A DNA stretch of 44,028 bases from Leyella stercorea (GTDB lineage Bacteria > Bacteroidota > Bacteroidia > Bacteroidales > Bacteroidaceae): assembly GCF_021531655.1 (NCBI RefSeq), contig NZ_JADYUF010000031.1, positions 1-44,028 of the forward strand, in the 5' to 3' direction. Under the pieces are notes generated by a model, which saw nothing but the letters and a program-made list of their open reading frames with translations, was not told where the DNA came from and ran no database searches. Within the stretch, counting starts at the first letter, position 1; each line of letters starts with the position of its first letter. A program made the translations under genes and the position numbers. Positions 26,086 through 33,614 of this stretch are shown here, one piece after another.

Positions 26086-29000
26086 GAGCATTACGCAAGA
26101 TAATATTTGTGAACAGCGCACACATAAGATACGCAGAGGTGCGACTGGACGGAAATGTGCACTTCATCGGCACACAAGGCGTGGGCAAGAGCACCCTGCT
26201 ACGCGCCATCCTGTTTTTCTATAATGCCGACAAATTGCACCTTGGCATTCCCAAGGAGATGAAATCATACGACGAATTTTATCTGCCACATGCCAATTCA
26301 TACATCGTGTATGAGGTGGAGCATGAACACGGACCGTTCTGCGTGCTAACGTTCCGTTCGTCAGGCCGTGCCTGTTACCGATTCATAGACGCTGCATACC
26401 GTAAGGAATGGCTCATAGACAACAATGGAGACGTTACGGCAGACAGCAAGGTGATACGCGAGCGTCTGGGAGGAGCGTCGATGAGCAAGATTATTGACCG
26501 CTACGAGCAATACCGCGACATTCTCTATGGCAACAGACAAGCCGTGGGCAAGGAGTTTGCACGTTTCCAACTGATGGAGTCGAACCGTTATCAGAACATC
26601 CCGCGAAGCATACAGAACGTTTTTCTCAACTCACGACTGGATGCCAATTTCATCAAGGACATCATCATCCGCTCTATGAGTGATGAGGAAGCCAACATCG
26701 ATCTCGGATATTACCGTCGTCAGGTGGCAGACTTCGAACAGGAATATAAGGACATCTCATGTTGGTATAAGCTGAATCAGAAAGGCGAATCCATAGTACG
26801 CACACAAGCGGAAAACGTGGTGAAGACTTACCGCGAACTGCTATTCATGAAGCGGCAGATAACCGAACTGTGCGGCGAACTGAAATATGCTGTACGCACA
26901 TCAAGAGAACGTCTGCCTTTGGTGGAGAAGAAGATAGACGAGCTTATGGAGGAACAAAACCGGCAGAAAAGGCTGATAAGCGAAATACAGCAGAAATTCG
27001 ATATGGAGAAGTCAAGTCTCAACCAAGAGCAGGGCGTGGTGAACGACCGCCTCAAACGTCTGAAGAAACGTAAGGAATATTATTCTGCCCAGAAGATAGA
27101 GGAGATACTGAATAGATACGAGCAGGAACAGATTCTGCGCGTAAAACTCGATGGAGACAATGCCCGACTGGCGGAACTCACGGCGCACTTTAATGACATA
27201 ACAGCTAAATATAAGGCTCTTTATCAAGGGGCGAAGAACGTTTTGGAGAATTATCGTCAGTCGCAGACCAACCGCATCATCTCTCTCGGAATGGAAAAGC
27301 AAGCAGCAGACGAACGTATGCTCGCCGAACATACCAAGCAACGAGAGGGTATAGAGGTGGCTTTCGCCGATAAAATCACTCTCGCCACCAACTATATCGA
27401 ACAACTTAAAGGCGAAAAGACGGAGCTGGAGAAAGAGATGCTGAAACTGAAATACTGGCAACCTTACAAGGAAGAGACTGACGCTCTCAGCAAAGAAACC
27501 AATGAACTGGCTTTACGTGAGAAAGAATTGAACGGACTGATTTCAGCCACGGAGGCTAAAATCAATCAGCTGCAGACCGAATACGAAAAGAACGAAGCTG
27601 AAATAATGGCGGACAGTAAAGCCAAGTTGGATGCAAAGCAGCACGAAATGGATGAAGTTGAGGGGAAGTTGACTGAGATAGACAGCTTGCTGGAAAGAAC
27701 CAAGGGATCGCTCTATGAATGGCTGGAGGCGAACAAGCGCGATTGGGAACAGAACATAGGTAAGGTAATAAACGAAGAAAGCGTGCTCTATCAGACCGGA
27801 TTGCATCCGCAGAAGGACGAGGGAACATCGCTGTTCGGCGTGAAACTGGACCTTATGGACCTGCCACTTGCTGTGCGCAAACCTGCCCAACTGAAAGCGG
27901 AACGAGCAGAACTGGATGCGGCGCTTCGCTCGTTGAAGACTGAATATGTTGGCTTGACGGAACTACAGGAGAAACTGCAGGACGAACTGAAACGACGCTT
28001 TGCTCCCAAGATGAGAGAATTGCACGAACAGAAATCATACCATGAGACCGAATTGCGCGTCATTCCACAGAAACGCAAGACCATACAGCTGAAGAAGGAA
28101 GACTATGTGGCTAAGGCTCAACATGAAAAGGAGGAAAAGGCCGAACAGCTGAATGCACGACTGCAGGATGTGACGATACGCCGAACTGCTGCCGATACGG
28201 AACTGGCAAAGATACAGAATGACAAACAGAAACAGCTGACTTCTGAAGACAAGCGACACCAGAAAGCTAAGGAGGAAATTATCAAGCAGCACGAACAACG
28301 GGTGGCTGAAATACGTGCGGACATAAGATTGCAGGAGCAGAATACTGCCAAGGAGCTGCAACTGCTGCAACAGCAAGAGCATGAAGAACTGCACGGACGT
28401 GGAGCTGACACACGTATAGTGGAGGAATGCAAGGCTTCAATAAAGACGACAGAAACCGAACTTAAATACATAGACGACCACAGACGTATAGTGTTCGACT
28501 ATCAGCGTGACTGTGAAGAACTGTTCGACCATGAGGAAGAATTCAAAACAAGGAAGAAACTCATCACCGATCAGTTCCAGCAACTGAACGAGAAATACGA
28601 TCTCCGCAAGCAGAAGCATAACGAAACGCTGAACTTACTGAGCAAAGAACTGAATGAACGCAGGGAGGAGAAGACCCGTATTGACAACGACCTGCATAAG
28701 GCTGAACGCTTCATACATGACGAAAACCTGTGTCCGCCAATGCTGGCAGAGGCACAAGAACGTCAGACACTGCGCACGCCAGGACTGGCAGTGGACGAAC
28801 TGACGGGCATAATTGTGTCACGCCAAAAAAGCCAAGACAAGCTTAAAAGCGCAGTGAACGTGTTCAAGGGCAATTTTACCGCTAAGAATACTTTCAACTT
28901 CCGTATGGAGCTGGCTCTTGATGAAGACTATCTCGACTTCGCCAATAATCTGGAAGACTTCCTTGTCTACAACAAGATAGAAGAATTCCGACGCCGCACC

Positions 29001-29729
29001 AGCGAACGATATGTAGACATATTGGGACGTGTGTCCAAGGAGATGGGCGATCTGACGCGGCACGAATCGGATGTAGATAAGGTCATTCATGATATCAATA
29101 ACGATTTCCGCGAACGCAATTTTGCCGGCGTCATAAAACTCATTGCCCTTCAATCCGTTCCTTCAGCAGACAAGATGGTGCTGCTGATGAAGCGTATAAA
29201 GGATTTTCACGACGACAACCAATACACCATGGGTGAGCTAAACCTATTCTCCTCAGCCAATCGCGACGACGTGAACCAGAAGGCTGTAGGACACTTGCTC
29301 GACCTGATGAAGTCGCTTGTTGACAATCCGCAACGACGATACCTTGCACTCTCTGACCTATTCCTGCTGCAGTTCCGCATCGTGGAGAACGACAACGACA
29401 CGGGATGGGTGGACAAGCTGTCGCATGTGGGAAGCGAGGGAACGGACACATTGGTTAAGGCAATGATAAACATCATGCTGATAAATGTATTCAAAGGAAA
29501 GGTAAGCCGTAAGTTCGGCGACTTCCGCATACATTGCATGATGGACGAAATCGGCAAGCTGCACCCGCAGAACGTGAAAGGCATACTCGACTTTGCCAAT
29601 GCCCGAAACATACTGCTCATCAACTCTTCGCCCACCACATACAACGTTTCGGACTATCGCTACACCTATCTGCTTAGCAAGGACAGCAAGTCGCAGACCG
29701 TGGTTCATCCTTTAATATCACAACAATAA
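26082..29729 (+). CDS. jetC: Wadjet subunit JetC (SMC/MukB-like ATPase)
   Basis: 1215 residues. The N-terminal ATPase half has Walker A GTQGVGKST (residues 30-38). Two long coiled-coil blocks (about 235-560 and 620-900) flank a hinge-like region, and the C-terminal half has the Walker B-type MMDEIGKLHP (D1155/E1156). This is the motor that extrudes DNA in Wadjet. The ATG at 26082 is preferred to a TTG 36 bases earlier; it makes a 4-bp ATGA overlap with jetB and starts directly at the first conserved strand. jetD follows after 32 bp. Confidence 0.92.
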   Translation: MRALRKIIFVNSAHIRYAEVRLDGNVHFIGTQGVGKSTLLRAILFFYNADKLHLGIPKEMKSYDEFYLPHANSYIVYEVEHEHGPFCVLTFRSSGRACYRFIDAAYRKEWLIDNNGDVTADSKVIRERLGGASMSKIIDRYEQYRDILYGNRQAVGKEFARFQLMESNRYQNIPRSIQNVFLNSRLDANFIKDIIIRSMSDEEANIDLGYYRRQVADFEQEYKDISCWYKLNQKGESIVRTQAENVVKTYRELLFMKRQITELCGELKYAVRTSRERLPLVEKKIDELMEEQNRQKRLISEIQQKFDMEKSSLNQEQGVVNDRLKRLKKRKEYYSAQKIEEILNRYEQEQILRVKLDGDNARLAELTAHFNDITAKYKALYQGAKNVLENYRQSQTNRIISLGMEKQAADERMLAEHTKQREGIEVAFADKITLATNYIEQLKGEKTELEKEMLKLKYWQPYKEETDALSKETNELALREKELNGLISATEAKINQLQTEYEKNEAEIMADSKAKLDAKQHEMDEVEGKLTEIDSLLERTKGSLYEWLEANKRDWEQNIGKVINEESVLYQTGLHPQKDEGTSLFGVKLDLMDLPLAVRKPAQLKAERAELDAALRSLKTEYVGLTELQEKLQDELKRRFAPKMRELHEQKSYHETELRVIPQKRKTIQLKKEDYVAKAQHEKEEKAEQLNARLQDVTIRRTAADTELAKIQNDKQKQLTSEDKRHQKAKEEIIKQHEQRVAEIRADIRLQEQNTAKELQLLQQQEHEELHGRGADTRIVEECKASIKTTETELKYIDDHRRIVFDYQRDCEELFDHEEEFKTRKKLITDQFQQLNEKYDLRKQKHNETLNLLSKELNERREEKTRIDNDLHKAERFIHDENLCPPMLAEAQERQTLRTPGLAVDELTGIIVSRQKSQDKLKSAVNVFKGNFTAKNTFNFRMELALDEDYLDFANNLEDFLVYNKIEEFRRRTSERYVDILGRVSKEMGDLTRHESDVDKVIHDINNDFRERNFAGVIKLIALQSVPSADKMVLLMKRIKDFHDDNQYTMGELNLFSSANRDDVNQKAVGHLLDLMKSLVDNPQRRYLALSDLFLLQFRIVENDNDTGWVDKLSHVGSEGTDTLVKAMINIMLINVFKGKVSRKFGDFRIHCMMDEIGKLHPQNVKGILDFANARNILLINSSPTTYNVSDYRYTYLLSKDSKSQTVVHPLISQQ

Positions 29730-29761
29730 AACACATCAGAAACAGCTGACTATATTCGTAT

Positions 29762-30643
29762 ATGAAGATTACGTCATCTCTTATAGACAAGCTTATCAGA
29801 CTTCGCTCAGGTGAGTCACTTCCGTCCAGTGCCCTACGTGGTGAATGGGTGGAAGAACTCCTAAGCGACGGTGTGCTTATCAGCCGTTCACACGGAAGCA
29901 GAAGCTGCATAATTGCGGCTTCTCCAGATACATTGGAAAAAAGTCTGATGCATATCAACGAACGGTTAGGCCATCTCGACAAAATGAAAGAGACTCTTGA
30001 CGCGGAAACAACAAGGTCAGAACAGGCGGCAGAAACGGGTAATTCCAAACTTGTGACAGCACGCTCATGCCCAGGTTTTCCAGTCAATTCATACGAACCA
30101 ATCATATGCTGTCTGAACGGTAAGGAGCTGGTGGTCAATCCACAGGAAGGCACATTCCTATTCATTGCCGATTGGCAATCATTTGCCATACCTGCCGATG
30201 TGACCGTCGTAAACATCGAGAACATGGAGAACTTCCGCCTTATACGTCGTCAGCAATCCTTGTTTGCCTCTGCATTGGCAGGCAAACAACTGCTGTTCGT
30301 GTCGCGCTATCCGCAGTCGTCCGACCTACGGACATGGTTGCAGACCATCCCTAACCAGTACGTCCACTTCGGCGATTTCGACCTCGCCGGCATCCATATC
30401 TTCCTTACAGAATTTCAAAAACACCTCGGCACACGTGCCTCTTTCCTCATTCCGCAAGACATAGAACAGCGCATAAAGCATGGTTCGGCAGAGAGATACA
30501 ACGACCAATATCCAAAATTCTGCCACCTCACCTCCAATATCCCGCCACTACAGCAACTGATAGATATGCTCCACAAATATCACCGCTGCTACGACCAGGA
30601 AGGATATATAGAGAATAGTTTGACAGAACATCACATCACTTAA
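29762..30643 (+). CDS. jetD: Wadjet nuclease subunit JetD (DUF2220/Toprim)
   Basis: 293 residues. The C-terminal DUF2220 domain has Toprim features: the acidic residue in VVNIENMENF (E153) and the DxD motif in HFGDFDLAG (D205, D207), followed by a conserved region with RASFLIPQD. This is the endonuclease that cuts plasmid DNA held by the SMC complex. The protein is shorter than the roughly 390 residues I expect for the family, and the N-terminal region (1-100) is small and partly low in similarity, so a DUF3322-like domain appears reduced or absent. It ends just before the repeated terminator at 30648. Confidence 0.88.
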   Translation: MKITSSLIDKLIRLRSGESLPSSALRGEWVEELLSDGVLISRSHGSRSCIIAASPDTLEKSLMHINERLGHLDKMKETLDAETTRSEQAAETGNSKLVTARSCPGFPVNSYEPIICCLNGKELVVNPQEGTFLFIADWQSFAIPADVTVVNIENMENFRLIRRQQSLFASALAGKQLLFVSRYPQSSDLRTWLQTIPNQYVHFGDFDLAGIHIFLTEFQKHLGTRASFLIPQDIEQRIKHGSAERYNDQYPKFCHLTSNIPPLQQLIDMLHKYHRCYDQEGYIENSLTEHHIT

Positions 30644-30647
30644 ACAT

Positions 30648-30695
30648 AAAAAAGCGTACAACCAAAATCATTAAGATTTAAGTTGTACGCCTTTT
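30648..30695. terminator. terminator after jetD, usable on both strands
   Basis: Nine base pairs (30654-30662 with 30682-30690) extended by A/T pairs, with T runs on both strands. It repeats the terminator at 19609-19655 with a few substitutions. On the minus strand it could end a transcript starting near 30845. Confidence 0.8.
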
Positions 30696-30845
30696 GTTAT
30701 TAATTCGGATTAAGATTTACAAATTGGTCAAACTTACTTCACTTCCTCGAAATGCAAACCGTTATTAAACAAGCCATTTGCGTGAGCGTGCTGCAAATGT
30801 GCTGCAAATATGGAAATAAGCAACGATAAGCAAACACGCACTCAA
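30650..30845 (-). ncRNA. candidate small RNA, minus strand
   Basis: Between the minus-strand promoter (30852-30883) and the bidirectional terminator there are about 195 nt with no open reading frame longer than about a dozen codons. The transcript would run toward the 3' end of jetD. Predicted only from the promoter and terminator positions. Confidence 0.35.
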
Positions 30846-30851
30846 CTGCTG

Positions 30852-30883
30852 CAAAGGTAGTGCAAATGAAGAGAAAAACAAAA
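30852..30883 (-). promoter_or_regulatory. minus-strand promoter with -33 and -7 elements
   Basis: On the minus strand: TTTG at 30879-30882, 19-bp spacer, then TACCTTTG at 30852-30859. This matches the Bacteroidetes consensus as well as the DUF4143 promoter does. Confidence 0.55.
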
Positions 30884-30937
30884 ATAAATCACATTTATTT
30901 TTATTTCCGAGGTGCAGCCTACCTTATTAAAAGGTAG

Positions 30938-31052
30938 TGCTTTACCACAAAAACACATGATAAAACACCCCAAAAACTACAAATAAAATACCTCAAAAAT
31001 TATAAATGGATTACAACAAAAAATTAAAATAAAACACATCAAAAACTTAAAA
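30938..31052. repeat. 23-bp tandem array upstream of the DUF4143 promoter
   Basis: Units start at 30938, 30961, 30984, 31007 and 31030. They share TAAAACAC..CAAAAACT..AAA to varying degree; the last unit ends 4 bp before the -33 TTTG. A binding site for a regulator or bending DNA is possible. Confidence 0.7.
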
Positions 31053-31056
31053 TACG

Positions 31057-31087
31057 TTTGGTAATCAAATTAAAATGAGTACCTTTG
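31057..31087 (+). promoter_or_regulatory. promoter of the DUF4143 ATPase gene
   Basis: TTTG at 31057-31060, a 19-bp spacer, and TACCTTTG at 31080-31087. It excludes the longer reading of the gene that would start inside the promoter. Confidence 0.75.
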
Positions 31088-31108
31088 CAGCATAAAACAA
31101 AATCGAAT

Positions 31109-32398
31109 ATGGCATATCTAAATAGAGTCTTTGACTTGCGACTTAAAGCGCATCTTAAAGCAATGGGAGCAGTGCTCATTGAAGGACCAAAATGGTGTGG
31201 CAAAACCACCACTGCCAAGCAATTGGCCAATAGTGTTATTAGTTTACAAGATACTGACCATCGTGAAGAATATTTGGCTACAGCCATTACCAAGCCCTCA
31301 TTCTTATTAGAAGGGGAAGTGCCTCGCTTGATAGATGAATGGCAAGATGCCACAATGCTATGGGATGCAGTGCGCACAAAGGTTGATGAGCGTGGCTTGC
31401 CTGGTCAATTCATATTGACAGGGTCTAACGCTATTGACGACAGTAAAATCCATCATAGTGGAACAGGGCGTATTTCCCGGATGGAGATGCTGCCCATGAG
31501 CCTGTGGGAATATGGTGAATCTAACGGCAGCGTATCATTGATGGAGATGTTCGACAATCCTCAAGAAGAAATCTTCGCTACCTCGGAACTAAAAATGGAA
31601 GAAATCATATTTGCTGCATGCAGAGGAGGTTGGCCAGCAACATTGAATTTAGGTGACGACAAGTCAAAATTACTTGTTGCCAAAGAGTATGTAAAGTCTG
31701 TATATAAGAATGACATATCACGCATAGATGGAGTAAAGAGAAATCAGAAGTTGGCGCACCTGATAATGAAATCATACGCACGCAACATCTCAACATTGGC
31801 GAAAACCACATCCATATTGGCAGACGTTACTGCTTCTGATGATGTAGAATGTACCAGGCCTACGCTTGAAAGCTACATCGAGGCATTGGAAAAACTGTTT
31901 GTCATTCAGGACATAGAGGCTTGGTGCCCTTCCATAAGGAGCAAGACAACAATCCAAAGCAGACCCAAACGAGCGTTCTGTGATCCATCGGTTGCAGTCG
32001 CATTACTCAACCTGTCACCAGAATCCTTAATGACTCAGTTAAAGACATTTGGCTTTATTTTTGAGCAAATGTGCGCACGAGATCTTAGGGTGTATTCAGC
32101 CTCTCACGATAGCCTCCTGTCATACTATCGCGACCGCTACGGACTGGAAGCCGACTTGGTGCTTCATCTTGACGATGGACGCTATGCTCTGATAGAGTGC
32201 AAACTTGGCAGCCGTGAAATAGAAGAAGGAGCCAAACATCTTTTGGAAATTAAACGACTTATTCAAGTGCATAATGAAACAGAAAAGCAGGTGCCGTTGC
32301 GCGAACCCGACTTGATGATTGTCATGACAGGTGGCAGCATGGCTTACACACGCCCAGACGGAGTCAAAGTCATACCGCTTGCTTGTTTGAAAGATTAA
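31109..32398 (+). CDS. AAA ATPase with DUF4143 domain
   Basis: 429 residues. Walker A is GPKWCGKTT (residues 26-34), the Walker B-like motif is LIDEWQDA, and there is a sensor motif in FILTGSNA. The C-terminal DUF4143 region (about 200-400) ends in a nuclease-fold-like segment (GLEADLVLHLDDGRYALIECK, with the D and E-x-K pattern). Such proteins are common in Bacteroidetes, often near mobile or defence genes; no confirmed function is known to me, though some are proposed as antitoxin-like or nuclease components. It is the first gene of a two-gene unit with the next gene 15 bp downstream. Confidence 0.85.
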   Translation: MAYLNRVFDLRLKAHLKAMGAVLIEGPKWCGKTTTAKQLANSVISLQDTDHREEYLATAITKPSFLLEGEVPRLIDEWQDATMLWDAVRTKVDERGLPGQFILTGSNAIDDSKIHHSGTGRISRMEMLPMSLWEYGESNGSVSLMEMFDNPQEEIFATSELKMEEIIFAACRGGWPATLNLGDDKSKLLVAKEYVKSVYKNDISRIDGVKRNQKLAHLIMKSYARNISTLAKTTSILADVTASDDVECTRPTLESYIEALEKLFVIQDIEAWCPSIRSKTTIQSRPKRAFCDPSVAVALLNLSPESLMTQLKTFGFIFEQMCARDLRVYSASHDSLLSYYRDRYGLEADLVLHLDDGRYALIECKLGSREIEEGAKHLLEIKRLIQVHNETEKQVPLREPDLMIVMTGGSMAYTRPDGVKVIPLACLKD

Positions 32399-32413
32399 AA
32401 AACAGAATAGAAT

Positions 32414-33097
32414 ATGGGAACAGTATTACTGGCACTCTGCTTCTGTGCGTTGTCGCTCGTCCTTGCCTTGTTTGTGGGCATATCGCCCATAAGCGACAAG
32501 GCGAAAGTAAGGTTTATGTATGTCTGTGCTGCGCTGTCGTTGATGGCAGTGCCAATGATGAGCCATTATATTGCAGGGCTGAACGATATTGTGGACGAGC
32601 TGCGTTATCAAGCTGTGCTTGTGTTCATCGTCGTTGTGTGTTGCTATTGCTTCGTCATGGCAAATATGGTGAAGTACAATGTCATGAAGAAAAAGGTGGC
32701 GGTGCTTGAGGACACGGTAGAGAAGCTGGAGCAAGAACGTGCGGCAGCAATGTCGCAAGCCGTGGATGAAGATCAGCAGCACAAAGTACAAGAAGCACTC
32801 GACTGGTTTGCAGCAAAGATGAGCGTGTTCAGCAAAGAAGAGCAAGAGGCCATCAACGCTTGTGCCATTGCCTTTGCCGAGCGCGACCTGGTAGTAATAC
32901 CCAAAGTCAGCATAGCCGTTAATGCCAAATGCAGCCAAGCCGACCTCATGGCGTATGCCAGTTCCACATTCTTCAAGATTGGCAAGAAGCGTAAGGATAT
33001 TGCACGGTTCCTCAGCATTGTATTCGAAGCTTACTTCCCTGGTGGCGAGGGATTTGTGTATAAGAAGATGCCAGGAGCGAAAGAATGCCAGAAATAG
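32414..33097 (+). CDS. membrane/coiled-coil protein, unknown function
   Basis: 227 residues. Two or three membrane helices (about 3-25, 34-48 and 66-86) are followed by a coiled coil (about 92-120) and a cytoplasmic domain (about 125-220) containing VIPKVSIAVNAKCSQADLMAYASSTFFKIGKKRKDIARF. A similar tail occurs in hypothetical proteins of Bacteroidales mobile elements, by my recollection only. It lies 15 bp after the DUF4143 gene and before the BREX operon, so it may be part of a small defence-related unit. Confidence 0.65.
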   Translation: MGTVLLALCFCALSLVLALFVGISPISDKAKVRFMYVCAALSLMAVPMMSHYIAGLNDIVDELRYQAVLVFIVVVCCYCFVMANMVKYNVMKKKVAVLEDTVEKLEQERAAAMSQAVDEDQQHKVQEALDWFAAKMSVFSKEEQEAINACAIAFAERDLVVIPKVSIAVNAKCSQADLMAYASSTFFKIGKKRKDIARFLSIVFEAYFPGGEGFVYKKMPGAKECQK

Positions 33098-33191
33098 GTA
33101 GTTTAGGCATATTGGCTACGCCTTATTACGGCAAATTTAGCTCCAAGAAGAAAAACATAGTAAAACATTCGTTATTCTGATTGTTTTGCGT

Positions 33192-33199
33192 TAACTTTG
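33192..33199 (+). promoter_or_regulatory. -7 promoter element for the candidate structured RNA
   Basis: TAACTTTG in the gap between the membrane-protein gene and brxP. TTCG at 33168-33171 is near -33 with one mismatch. The transcript would begin near 33205. Confidence 0.55.
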
Positions 33200-33204
33200 C
33201 ACAG

Positions 33205-33540
33205 GATATCCACTTGCTGGAAGCCCAAAGGGCAAGCGGGTGGGTTTTGACTTTATGGAAATGGGCGTTTACTTAGCGCCTGTCTTTGACATGTCGTAAC
33301 TTCGCAACTTACAGTAATCGTCAAAGGACGGTGGCAACCAGTAAATGCTCACGGTAAGGTATATTATACCCTGCCGTGATTTGTCGTATATGTACTTATT
33401 GTATGTATACGGCTGCTCACGTATGGGATTAATATATACCATGCGTGGGCTTTCAGCGTTGTCCGTCTCGACGATTAGGGCAATGCGAAGGCCTCGACAT
33501 GTGGGATGGGCAAAGGCGAATCCCACGCTTTATTTTTGTA
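33205..33540 (+). ncRNA. candidate structured RNA upstream of brxP
   Basis: A chain of helices fills this gap: 33210-33217/33236-33243 with an inner GCCC/GGGC; 33254-33257/33267-33270; 33274-33280/33320-33326 enclosing a GTAA/TTAC stem; 33350-33354/33374-33378 with inner GGTATA/TATACC; 33385-33390/33406-33411; 33418-33426/33439-33447; 33457-33464/33478-33485; and 33501-33507/33520-33526. The last is followed by a T-rich tail, like a terminator. A minus-strand reading frame of 85 codons exists here but is judged secondary. It may be an independent RNA or a leader of brxP. I could not match it to tmRNA, RNase P RNA, SRP RNA or 6S RNA. Confidence 0.55.
33501..33538 (+). terminator. terminator-like hairpin with overlapping -7 element
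   Basis: GTGGGAT (33501-33507) pairs with ATCCCAC (33520-33526) and is followed by GCTTTATTTTTG. The same tail contains TATTTTTG (33531-33538), which matches the -7 consensus and could start the brxP mRNA about 70 nt before its ATG. Confidence 0.5.
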
Positions 33541-33614
33541 GAGGTACAGCAATTTTTTATAATTATCGTCGGAGATTGGGGTTCTATCCGCACCTAATAA
33601 GAGGTAGAGCCGAA

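Noticed and set aside
33269..33526. 85-codon minus-strand reading frame upstream of brxP
   Set aside because: It covers the run of helices between a plus-strand promoter and a terminator-like hairpin. It has no recognisable motif, so a structured RNA is the better explanation. It cannot be fully excluded.
33345..33614. 90-codon N-terminal extension of brxP
   Set aside because: The extension lies inside the structured region, is rich in odd residues, and a -7 element lies between it and the ATG at 33615 that begins the conserved N-terminus.
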